From: Fagopyrum homotropicum
Lineage: Eukaryota; Streptophyta; Magnoliopsida; Caryophyllales; Polygonaceae
Assembly: GCA_033239125.1 (NCBI GenBank)
Contig: BSWB01000001.1
Location: 164,943,481-165,007,480 of the forward strand
Length of the DNA: 64,000 nt
Direction: 5' to 3'
The translations under genes and the position numbers were made by a program. Positions 36,390 through 45,688 of this stretch are shown in pieces; the first letter of the stretch is position 1; each line of letters starts with the position of its first letter. Under the pieces are notes generated by a model that saw only the letters and a program-made list of their open reading frames with translations, was not told where the DNA came from and searched no databases.

Positions 36390-36429
36390 AGCAGATCGCG
36401 AACGCCATTGTTGGCGTTCGCGATCTGCT
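36390..36429. repeat. Perfect 18-bp-arm hairpin
   Basis: Arms AGCAGATCGCGAACGCCA and its exact complement are separated by TTGT. It is unrelated in sequence to the TTGTCCGT palindromes next to it. Confidence 0.95.
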
Positions 36430-36436
36430 GAACGAA

Positions 36437-36612
36437 GAAGACGCTTGTCCGTTGACGGACAAGCGTCTTCTGTCCGTGACGGACAAGAAGAAGTTGTCCG
36501 TGACGGACGGACAACTTCGGACAACTTACTTCGTCCGTCAACGGACAAGTAAGTTGTCCGCTACGGACAACTTACTTGTCCGTGGACAAGTTAGTTGTCC
36601 GCTACGGACAAC
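36437..36612. repeat. Palindrome cluster in the PMD leader intron
   Basis: Seven TTGTCCGT...ACGGACAA units with variable centres (TG, G, CA, CT and others). The first is extended to 16-bp arms (36437-36470). Later ones alternate with AAGTAAGTTG words so that neighbouring units can also pair with each other. Confidence 0.9.
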
Positions 36613-36691
36613 TTACCTTTTTTTTTTTAAATTTCATTTTTCCCCTTTTTTTCTTTTCCTTTTTATTAACATTTGTTGTTTTTGTTTGCAG

Positions 36692-39003
36692 ATGGAAAGG
36701 AACCCAAACAAGGACTCCAAGAGGTTCAGTGGATTGGGATACTTCAGGAAAGTATTCCACAGTGGCATGCGTTCTCTGAGGGGACAGCGGGATGTCCACT
36801 CTAGACACGAGGCACGAGAGCCAGTTCCTTACTCTGGAGGTGAGGAGCAGTTCCCGACAAAGGAGTCGGGAGTCACGTGGCGTAGTACATCTGGTATTGC
36901 GCGTGACATTGCTCCACTGAGCCCTCCTCACCATGCTTTTAGCGGAGCCAGACATAGCTCCTATACTGGAGGTGGTGCTTCGTTTGGTGCCGGATATTAT
37001 TCTCAGATCGAGGATCTGAGTGCTCCTTACTAGCAGGAGCAGCAGTTTGCTCCTTCTTCTTCCCGACAGGAGCAGCAGGATGCTCCTTCTTCTTCCCGAC
37101 AGGAGCAGCAGGATGCTCCTTCTTCCCAGCGGGAGCAGGAGTATGTTCCTTCTTCTTCACAGCAGCAGCCTGCAGCTGAGAGGAGACGCCGAGGGAGGAG
37201 GCCACCTTCGCCAGCTCCTGTGGAGGAGGTACTTGAGGAGGTACTTCCTCGTGCTCTGGGCGATCGTCCTAGACCAGTACCTCCTACTCGGCAGGCCTTT
37301 CAGCCCGATCTTCGAGGTCCTTGTGGAGGGGGACCTCGTATACCAGAGATACTCAGGAGTTTCCAAGCTCACACCGCTCTCCACGTCTGGCATGGCATGG
37401 TGAGTACGCAATAAATATGTTTAATAAATGCATCTTTAATGTTATAATATTTTTAGTTATATATTAAATTTCTTTTTCTATGTAGGATCGTGATACGCTT
37501 CACTATCATACCAGAGCCAGCCAGCTGGACGCCTGGCCACTGGATGAGGAGGCTTGGTCCGGTTTAGCGTACGCCAGTGGACTGACCCATCTGCAGGGTC
37601 TTATGTACAGGCATCTGAATGTGCGTCTACTGGACGCTTTTATCGAGAGATGGCAGCCCGAGGTGAACCAGCTGCACATGCCTTGGGGTGAGATGACCAT
37701 TGCTCTTCATGATGTCCGGCTCATCCTAGGCATTCCCATATCCGGGACGGCGGTTACTCAGGTGATCGCCAGAGCTGATTCTGCCATCAGAGTGCAGGAG
37801 TTTTTTGATTTTACCGATGAGCAGATGACTGCCGGAGATGTACGTCGTCGAGGGCTGTCACATTCCTTTCTACTGGATCAGTGTGACGGATATTCACATC
37901 TGTATCCGACGACTGCAGCGTCCGGATGGTTGTTGTACCTGCTGGGATCGACGCTGTTCACCGACAAATCGCAGCACAAGATTTCTCCAGATTTACTGAT
38001 ATTGGTGGAGGATCTTGATCAGGTGATCACTACATCCTGGGGTACGGCGACACTCGCCTACCTCTATAGGCGTATGGGCGAGGCCACTAGGGTCGACTGT
38101 CGCCAGATGTGCGGTTGTCTCACGCTGCTGCAGGTAAAATATATCCTCTATACTCATATTATTATTCTCGTAACTTAATTTGTATTGTTTGTCTAATTTT
38201 TATTTCTTTTTTGTTAAAGGCATGGATCTACCTTTATTTTCCATGCTTTGCACCGGAGGTTGACGAGGGCTGGGAGTATGGGATGCCTTGGGCGTCGAGA
38301 TTCGAGATCAGGCCTGTCAGGCGGGACACCCGTGATTATAGACGGATGCTTGACGAGATGACTGTTAATCAGGCAAGTCCACTACATTTGAATAGTTGTA
38401 TTCTTTTTGTCAACTAACGTGTTTATTTTCTAAAAATGTTGTCTGTTTTTTAAACAGGTGAACTGGCAGCCATACGGCCAGTTGGACTTCACTGATAGAG
38501 AGTTACAGCGTTCGTTGTTTCACGGGCTGTTGACTTTCATGGACATATCAGAGCCCTACGATCCATACAGGAACATGAGGGCTTTTGGATACGTTCAGAC
38601 TATTCCGCCTCCGCTGATACAGCCTGATTATGCCATTAGGGTCGAGGATCCGAGGAGCTACAGAGTTGGCTATCCTCGAGGTAGCTGGGCGTGGGATAGA
38701 TGGGAGCACCATCACGTCACAGTTGAGAAGATGGCTGCACGTTACGGCCCTGGATATACCGCCACCGACGATTATATGGCGTGGTATACAGACCGATCGC
38801 ACCGGTTTATACGCCCAGGTGCTCAGCAGATCCCTCCACCTCCACCTCCTCCTCCACCTCCACCTCCACCTTCGACCTTTGACAGCCAGTTGGACCCTTA
38901 CGATTACGCTACACGATTTAGGGGGTATATTGGTGATCCTTCTATCCCTCCTTCCCTGCATCAGGACTTACGCAGTTATGTAGATTATTTTCCTGATCTC
39001 TGA
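36692..39003 (+). CDS. Plant mobile domain (PMD) protein gene, four exons, one in-frame stop
   Basis: Coding exons are 36692-37399, 37486-38133, 38220-38372 and 38458-39003, all phase 0, for 684 codons before the terminal TGA. Exon 1 encodes a low-complexity N-terminus with a 33-bp repeat (RQEQQDAPSSS units, near 37040-37140). It has one in-frame TAG at 37031-37033, so the annotated product is interrupted unless read through or started downstream. Exons 2-4 encode the PMD (PF10536-type) fold: ERWQPEVNQLHMPWGEMTI, LHDVRLILGIPISG, then AWIYLYFPCFAP, and YMAWYTDRSHRFI near the end, followed by a polyproline run. PMD proteins such as Arabidopsis MAIN and MAIL1 act in nuclear silencing and genome stability, and relatives are common inside transposons. 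Exon 3 has a GC donor (CAG then GCAAGT). Its position within the MULE suggests an accessory transposition or anti-silencing role; that is inference. Confidence 0.85.
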
Positions 39004-39326
39004 GATTATTCTTACGATCATGGACAGGGTAGCGGTACTCGTCATGACGATGACGAGTAGGCTTGTGTATGCACTTTTTTTGGGTTTGTATTGTGTATTT
39101 AAACTTTTGAATCTTATGTCTACATTTTTTTGTATGTTTAAACTTGTTTCGTTGTATGTTTAAACTTCGTACTTAACTTTTTGCGTTATATTTAACTAAA
39201 TATAAACGATAACTATATAAGCAAACTTAACCTTAATATAATATAAATGACTAAACCTTAATAAAATATGTCTGATCGTGAAGTTAAAATTAACAAGTTA
39301 AAATTAACAAGTTAAACTAAACAAGA

Positions 39327-42300
39327 TCAACGAAGTGTGCCAAGATATATCCGTGTTATTCGTTCATGTTCTAAATGTAACTCCTTCCACCGAGTGAGGC
39401 GATGAGCTAATCTGACTTCAATACCATCAACCGTGTCGTTACGAAAGTGCGCCCAAGTTTTAAGCATCTCTGGTAAAGGACAATCCTCTTCAAGTGTTAG
39501 CTAAAACAAATAGAAAAATAAAACATTAGTACATATATGTTGTAAAGAACAAAACCGAAAATGATAAATGAAAAGATCTTAAAGGACATACCCTGATGTA
39601 ATGATACTGGTTGGGAACTATTGATATATGGATCTCTGGAAACTCTAAGTTCGAAGTAACTCCTCCTTCTCGACGATATAGTGGAACATATGTGTAGTCG
39701 CACCCACCGTACGCTACAACAATACACTGCAATGCAGTGGCAGCTAAACACCCCATGTCCGTCACATTAAACCAATATTCTGGTGGTGCAAAACCGTCTC
39801 CATTCCATCCAAGTGCTTTAATCGTCTCATCGATGTTACGTTTATGACAAAAACCCTCATACAACTCGCGATGAGAAAGGAGCTCTGCTAACATCAGTCG
39901 CCTAATCATCCGCCATCCTTCGTCTGTGTCTGTGTCGTAGATTGCATGATGTAGTGCTCTGAAACCACAGTTTCCATCCCCTCTAACATTATTCCAACTG
40001 ATTACATACTTTTTCATCCAAATGCGAATCGCCCCAGGCCACTCTACTAAAATATCAGGGTTATGCGTGGATATACTTCTCTTTAAAGGTGTTTTGGGTG
40101 GTAAATCGGTATTAGTAGATGGAGTTGATACTGGAATAGGAGATGGAGTTGATACTGGAATAGGAGATGGAATTGATACTGGAATAGGGTTCTTTGGGGG
40201 TCGACCTCTTTGTTTTTTGGGTGGGGTACCTGCTAACTCCCAATCGGATGGCAATCTTTTGTTTGGATTGTCCTTCGGTCTTCCTTTAGTCACAACCCTA
40301 GCAGGTTCCCGCAAACTGGTCCTCTCCGGAAAAGCAGTTTCTATAGCTTTATTTACAACATCCAACTGTCGAGTAGGGCTCAGGTTTGGAAAATCTTTCT
40401 CGCAGAATTCCGTCATTAAATTTCTTGCAACTCGACGCACGTCTCGTCCTTTTTCTGAGTCCGGAACCACGTCATCGATATCTAACTTTTTCCAGAATTC
40501 ATGCACATCTGTAAGAGGGATAGACATTCCTTTCTTCATATAACCCCAAATAAAGTGCATACACGGCAGACCATGAGTCGTCGGAAATGAACATGTGCAC
40601 GGACCATCGGGCTTGTTAGCACGAGCTTTATTGTACTCATCGATAATAAGTAAAAAAGCTTTGAGGGAGATGTTGTGGTGCAACGACTGAAATTGTTTAA
40701 CACAAGAAGTCCATGTGATCTTTTTTGAAACGCTCTCGTTGAACGAACCGAGGATCTTATCCAACTGAATCCTCATCAAAGAGTGATAGAACCTGAAAAT
40801 TGTATCCAACTTCGCAGAATTTGTTTTCATGAATTGTTTCAGAACAGAGTGTGCAGTTTCTGCCCTGTTGAAAAATAAAAGAGTTAACGTCAAATCGGGT
40901 AAATAAAATTTTAAATTGCTTTGAAATACGTACCTATTCGTCGTGTTACTTTTGAAGTTCAGATATTGATCCGTCCACGCGGAAACAATTCGTCTTTTGT
41001 AAGGATCTAGCCATTGCGTCCTCACATATTGCAGAAGATGTCCTCTCCTCTTCCACTTGTCTTCAAGTTCATTTAACCGTCTCTCGTAAGACTCTTCCGT
41101 TTTGGATGTAAATAAACCCGAGTAACTATTGGCAAATATTCGAGCGAGTTCTTTATTCATGTGATTATTCCTAGCCCTTCCTTCAATGTTTTTGAATATG
41201 TGACGGCGACATAAAAGAAACTGGATTTCTGGGAAAATACGATCAAGTGCGTTCATAAGAGCCTTCTCTCGATCCGTCACAATTGTAGTTGGTGTCCTCT
41301 CGACGCGCCTACAAAGCTTTGCAAGTTGTTCAATCGCCCAGACATAATTCTCTTCCTTCTCCGTGGATAGAAAAGCACCGGCAACGTTAAAGTTCAGCCA
41401 TGTCCATGTAAACCCAATAATTTCAAAAAATGGCATCTTGTATCTGTAAAAAAAATAATATCAAAGCGTTAATTTTACATACATAAAAAAAGGACATCTA
41501 ACGGAAAAGTAAATAACTGTGAAAGCTTACATGTTGGTGTTGTATGTTGAGTCCATTACTAATACGTAAGGGAATGCTTTAAGGAGGGCAACTGATTCCG
41601 GATGTGCGAAAAAAATGTCAGTAACTTCACCGTTCTTGTTTCCCCTATGCTCACAGAAATAACCCTCTTTACGACATTCGAAAAAGAATTGTTGAGCGAC
41701 TGTCCTTTGATCCAAACCTTCTTTACGTAATTTTTGCCTCTGGTTGTAGATTTGTCTCATCCTGGTGTTGTTATCTTTATCAATGCTCAAAGCACTCGCA
41801 ATTTGGGCAGGGGTGCAATTACTGGTCCACATGTTCTTTACTAACTTCTTCTCCTCCTCGTTCATCCTTCCCGCTAATGCATGACCCTTTAAATTTCTTC
41901 CAAGCTTGTGGTTGTGGACACCACACTGCACGTGAACTTTCCATAAACCTTGGTAAGTCTCAAAAACCTTAATCATGAATTCACATCCGCTTTTCTTCGT
42001 CGATGAATTCTTTCTCTGAGCTGGCTGAACTTTTTTTGGGTTGTATGCTCCATATTTCTCGCACGACAGCCATGTCTTTCCCAAACTACCGAGGACGGAC
42101 TTCTGTACCCGACAAACAGAAAAAACCATTTTATTTTCCTGTCCCACTTTTCGAACCCATCCTATTACCTCCTCTCGACTATTGAAGTTTATGTCGGTTG
42201 TGAACAGGCTAGAGTAATTAATATTCGTCGCTTCTGAGGCGGATGCATTTACGCCATCTGTTGATCCTTCATCAATGCTAAGATTATCAACGTCCGCATC

Positions 42301-42672
42301 TATCTCCTCCAAACCCTAAAAAAAAAATTGGTCAATCTGTTCGAAGATTATCCGTAACGGACAAGCACCATCTGTCCGTTACGGACAGTCACCATCTGTC
42401 CGTAACGGATAGATTGTGACTGTCCGTAACGGACAGATGGTGCTTGTCCGTTACGGACAATCTTCGAACAGCCGTAACGGACAAAATATACGTAACAATC
42501 AAAAATCAATCCACTCGATCAATGGTTAAATATCTAAGTTCAAACACGATTAATGATTTCAACTTTAATGATCAAAATAAACAAAACTTACCTCAACATT
42601 ATCTTCGTCTTCGTTCTCAAAACTCAAAGATCTTTCTTCATCATCAATATCATAATCTTCCTCGTATGACAT
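39327..42672 (-). CDS. MULE transposase fused to OTU-type cysteine protease, 940 residues, five exons
   Basis: Exons (minus): 42672-42592, 42315-41531, 41443-40934, 40864-39592 and 39500-39327. All junctions are GT-AG and the frame is open from ATG to TGA. A FAR1/FRS-like DNA-binding region with CEFMIK and HNHKLGR spans about residues 65-165. The MULE transposase domain has VMDSTYNTN (D near 281) and IVTDREKAL (D near 346), with NRAETAHSVLKQF formed across intron 3. A SWIM zinc finger CTC...CMH is at about 547-561 and an AT-hook KKQRGRPPK near 675-683. IPVSTPSP repeats lead into an OTU domain with DGNCGFRAL (catalytic Cys near 758) and HYIR (candidate catalytic His near 855). The transposase would cut and join element ends in the nucleus; an OTU domain normally cleaves ubiquitin chains. 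Intron 3 (69 bp, no stop) can be read through, so an unspliced protein is also possible. Confidence 0.88.
42337..42471. repeat. Long inverted repeat of palindromes in transposase intron 1
   Basis: Two 56-bp arms differ at one base and are separated by 23 nt. Each arm contains two TGTCCGTNACGGACA palindromes and the spacer carries a fifth; a sixth follows at about 42471-42484. The whole lies inside intron 1 (42316-42591). In RNA it would form one long hairpin made of smaller ones. Confidence 0.92.
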
Positions 42673-42779
42673 TGTTAAGTTGCTTTTTTAATAAGAATAG
42701 ACTTTATGAATAGATGGCTGAATGAGGGTTGGAGGGGATTGACTACGGTTTTTATAGGATGAAAAATATTGATTTAGGG

Positions 42780-43465
42780 TTTGTAAGATTTATGGAAATA
42801 AAGATATTATTTATCCAAAGATAAGATTTATGGTTTTTAATTTATGTAAATAAATATATTATTTATCTATCCGTAAATAAGATTTATGCTTGTTAAAATA
42901 AAGATATTATTTATTCAAAAATAAAATAAAATAAAGATTTATCCAAAGATATAATTTATGTAAATAAATATATTATCTATCCTTAAATAAGATTTATCTA
43001 TCCGTAACTAAGATTTATCCAAAGATATAATTTATGTAAATAAATATATTATCTATCCGTAAATAAGATTTATCCAAAGATATAATTTATGTAACTAAAT
43101 ATATTATCTATCCGTAAATAAGATTTATGATTGTTAAAAATAAAGATATAATTTATGTAAATAAATATATTATCTATCCGTAAATAAGATTTATCCAAAG
43201 ATATAATTTATGTAACTAAATATATTATCTATCCGTAAATAAGATTTATGATTGTTAAAAATAAAGATATAATTTATGTAAATAAATATATTATCTATCC
43301 GTAAATAAGATTTATCCAAAGATATAATTTATGTAAATAAATATATTATCTATCCGTAAATAAGATTTATCCAAAGATATAATTTATGTAACTAAATATA
43401 TTATCTATCCGTAAATAAGATTTATGATTGTTAAAAAATAAAGATATAATTTATGTAAATAAATT
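42780..43465. repeat. AT-rich minisatellite in the MULE
   Basis: A tandem array of a 55-bp unit (ATAAGATTTATCCAAAGATA, then TAATTTATGTAAATAAATAT, then ATTATCTATCCGTAA) with a variant unit in which GATTGTTAAAAATAAAGAT replaces the TCCAAAGAT part. The clearest copies lie from 42940 to 43460. It lies upstream of the transposase gene between its start and the right end of the element. Confidence 0.9.
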
Positions 43466-44160
43466 TATGAGTTTCTTCTTCTTGACCTCGAGTTCTTCCA
43501 CCAACTTAGTGATCATCTTCTTCTCTTGAGTGACTTGTCTTCTTCTCTTTATTTTTCTTGTCTTATTTACTCAAGTGAAGTGATTAACTCGAGAGATGTT
43601 AAGAAATCTTAAATCTGCATTCCTATATTTCTTGCTCGAGTTGAGAAGTTTTTTTGCCTGAGTGAGTGTCACTCGAGGTTAACTCAAGAGATGTTGAACT
43701 TTCTGCACACCAGAGTCCTCCTTGCTCGAGTGAAATGACTTCTTCTCTTGAGTTTTCCTACCTTCCTTGTTCGAGTTTTGGGTTCATACGAGACAAAGTG
43801 ACAAGTTCCTCTATGCGGCTTCTTAGTTCGAGTTTTTTCCTACTCTTTGTCCGAGATTGGGGTCACTCAATACTTCTTCCTTGGAGGTTCCTTGAGACTA
43901 TTTGGCCTACATGCTTGTATCTTTTATTTCTTTTCATCCTTCCTTTGCTTATGAGGTGGGTGAAGAGTTGATGTATGATGCTTGGATGACTTGAGTGATT
44001 AGATATATTCATTTGAGCTCCATTGTATTGCCAAAGTACCTGCAAAGACATGAAAGAAGTGAAGTAGGCATTTTTTTGACAACTTAAACTCTAGCTATGA
44101 TATGAATGTCCAATCCATGCAAAGGTAAAAACACACAAAACACATCCAAAAACTAAGTTC
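43466..44160. other. MULE right subterminal non-coding segment
   Basis: A C/T-rich segment with repeated CTCGAG and (T/C)TTCTTCTC words (43480-43860), then AT-rich sequence. No credible gene: the open frames here lack domains. Confidence 0.5.
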
Positions 44161-44162
44161 TC

Positions 44163-44318
44163 TTGTCCGTGACGGACAAGAGACGTTTGTCCGTCACGGA
44201 CAACTCCCATTTGTCCGTGACGGACAAATGGGATCAATTTACTAAATTATGCCCATTTGTCCGTCACGGACAAATGGGCATGATTAGTAAATTGGCCCTG
44301 CGCCAAATAACAGCGGCC
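44163..44318. repeat. MULE right end: palindromes and terminal inverted repeat
   Basis: Four palindromes of the TTGTCCGTNACGGACAA type lie at 44163-44275. The terminal inverted repeat proper is 44211-44318 and mirrors 35158-35263, including the 39-bp hairpin with one base change. The host sequence resumes with TTACCAAAT at 44319. Confidence 0.9.
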
Positions 44319-44548
44319 TTACCAAATCCCACTTTGGAAACGCGCTTAAATTTCACTATAATTACGTTTCTGCCCATTGATTCTACATAATTACCATATG
44401 TTAATCAAAGGGTCTTATCTGCTGTTGGATTAACTAAACATTTTGGTGTGAGAGTTAATCACTTGTTTTCAATTCTCTTTTATCCCTTGTATGAAATTAT
44501 TGCTTTCGTACGTAATATACATGTCTACCTAATCTCCTTGTTGGAAAC
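44319..44548. other. Displaced distal part of the NLR2 upstream unit
   Basis: GGAAACGCGCTTAAATTTC through CCTAATCTCCTTGTTGG matches 52030-52345 closely. This segment was adjacent to 35157 before the MULE inserted. It ends at the GAAAC target duplication of the copia element. Confidence 0.8.
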
Positions 44549-45420
44549 TGTAAACTTTATGATCCATGTTTGTATAGGTTAGATTACGTGTGTGCACGCG
44601 ATAGTATTGACTCGTAATGCCCCTGGAACTAGCTTAGTTGGGATAAGGGTATCGACGTGTGTTATAGCTGACTCATGATGTACTCGTTGCCGGTTCATTG
44701 GACCTTGGCGGCATGTACAGATTAGGAAACTGATGCATGTGTTGTATACTTATCTTGTGCATGTTGTGATGGCTTCGTGGCATGAAATGGTGTCTGATGG
44801 GCAACATGTTGTGTTATATTAGTGGACCGGGTTCACAGGTGGTGTGTGCTATTGACAGACGCTTTGGCTTGGTTCAGGATAAGATTAAATGAAACGCTGC
44901 GTTTCATTTATCATGTGGAGGTATAAAAGCGAAGCTTGGCCTCCGCTAACTCTAAGCAAGTTTGCAGCCCTTTGCCGCTGTGAGAGAAAGAGAGCTTCTC
45001 AGAGTGAAAGAAAGAGAGTGCGATCGGAGAAGAAGATTGGAGGTGGTTTGCTAGGGTTTGAGACGCTCATCCTCACCTGTTCCTCTCCTGAAGAAGATCT
45101 TCACACAGAAGATTGCAAAGCTTTGACAGAAAGCTTTGCGTAGCCACACAGGGGCTATTTCTGAACCTTTGTTCTTCGTATCTCTTGATTCTGACTTGTT
45201 TCTAGGTTTAGGGTTATTGCTTGTTGATCTTGCGTGCACCTTTGTAATCAAACCTATATTGTAATCGATCTTGAATGCCTAGTGAAATACGGGATCGGAC
45301 CTCCCCTCTTAAGGTTCCGCAGACGTAGGGTTTTAACACCCGAACTGCGTAATCATATCGTGTGTTGATCTTTCCTATTGGTATTAAAATCATATGAAAG
45401 CATAATAAAGAAATTCTACA
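44549..45420 (+). repeat. Copia 5' LTR
   Basis: 872 bp. A TATA box TATAAAAG lies at 44922-44929. Thirteen bases upstream of it is a perfect 10-bp-arm hairpin (44887-44909, AAATGAAACG with a 3-nt loop). This hairpin-plus-TATA arrangement is kept in the 3' LTR. Small open frames on both strands are not genes. Confidence 0.95.
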
Positions 45421-45422
45421 GA

Positions 45423-45435
45423 TTGGTATCAGAGC
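45423..45435 (+). other. Copia primer-binding site
   Basis: TTGGTATCAGAGC, two bases after the LTR, is the standard initiator Met-tRNA priming sequence of plant copia elements. Confidence 0.92.
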
Positions 45436-45688
45436 TTTCTGTTGCATCTTTTTCTTTTGAAAAACGATTCCTTTTTTGTTTATTATGTACATATGATCCT
45501 GTCTTCCGCTGTATTGTTTTTCCTTATTAGTGAAAGATCTGTTTCTGCACGTTTTTGGTTTTTTGTTTCCCTTTACTAGTGTATTCTGGAATCCCCTTGT
45601 TTGTGTGAGATCTGTTTACTTTGTTTTTTCCCAGCTTTTCTGCATAAGCACTGACCTTTTTTGTGTGTGGCTCTTGCAGGGGTAAAAC

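Larger units (their letters stand above)
36207..36691 (+). other. Leader intron of the PMD gene
   Basis: A consensus donor (AAG then GTAAGAAC) at 36207 and a T-rich acceptor ending TTTGCAG at 36691 bound an intron that ends immediately before the ATG at 36692. This is a predicted 5' UTR intron. It holds a 40-bp hairpin at 36390-36429 and seven palindrome copies at 36437-36612. Confidence 0.65.
35158..44318. mobile_element. Mutator-like element (MULE) with OTU-fused transposase and PMD gene, 9.16 kb
   Basis: Terminal inverted repeats of about 105 bp (35158-35263 and 44211-44318) share ATTTGGCGCA(A/G)GGCC, then CAATTTACTAATCATGCCC and a palindromic core. Flanks TTACCAAAC (35149-35157) and TTACCAAAT (44319-44327) are a 9-bp duplication with one difference, the MULE target length. 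Joining the flanks reproduces the sequence at 52008-52050. Inside are a PMD gene (plus strand), a transposase-OTU gene (minus strand), a tandem-repeat block (42780-43465) and about 23 copies of TTGTCCGTNACGGACAA-type palindromes. The transposase frame is complete, so the element may be autonomous. The outermost ~10 bp of the two ends are only partly complementary. Confidence 0.92.

Noticed and set aside
35951..36612. CRISPR-like array of repeats
   Set aside because: Units are palindromes with irregular spacing in plant DNA inside a MULE; no cas-like genes.
36383..36691. Open frame running into the PMD ATG from upstream
   Set aside because: It reads through the palindrome array inside the predicted leader intron and ends at a clear splice acceptor.
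44889..45143. 84-residue frame in the copia LTR, repeated at 50411-50665
   Set aside because: It lies in the LTR leader after the TATA box, is not conserved as protein by any recognisable motif, and exists twice only because LTRs are duplicated.
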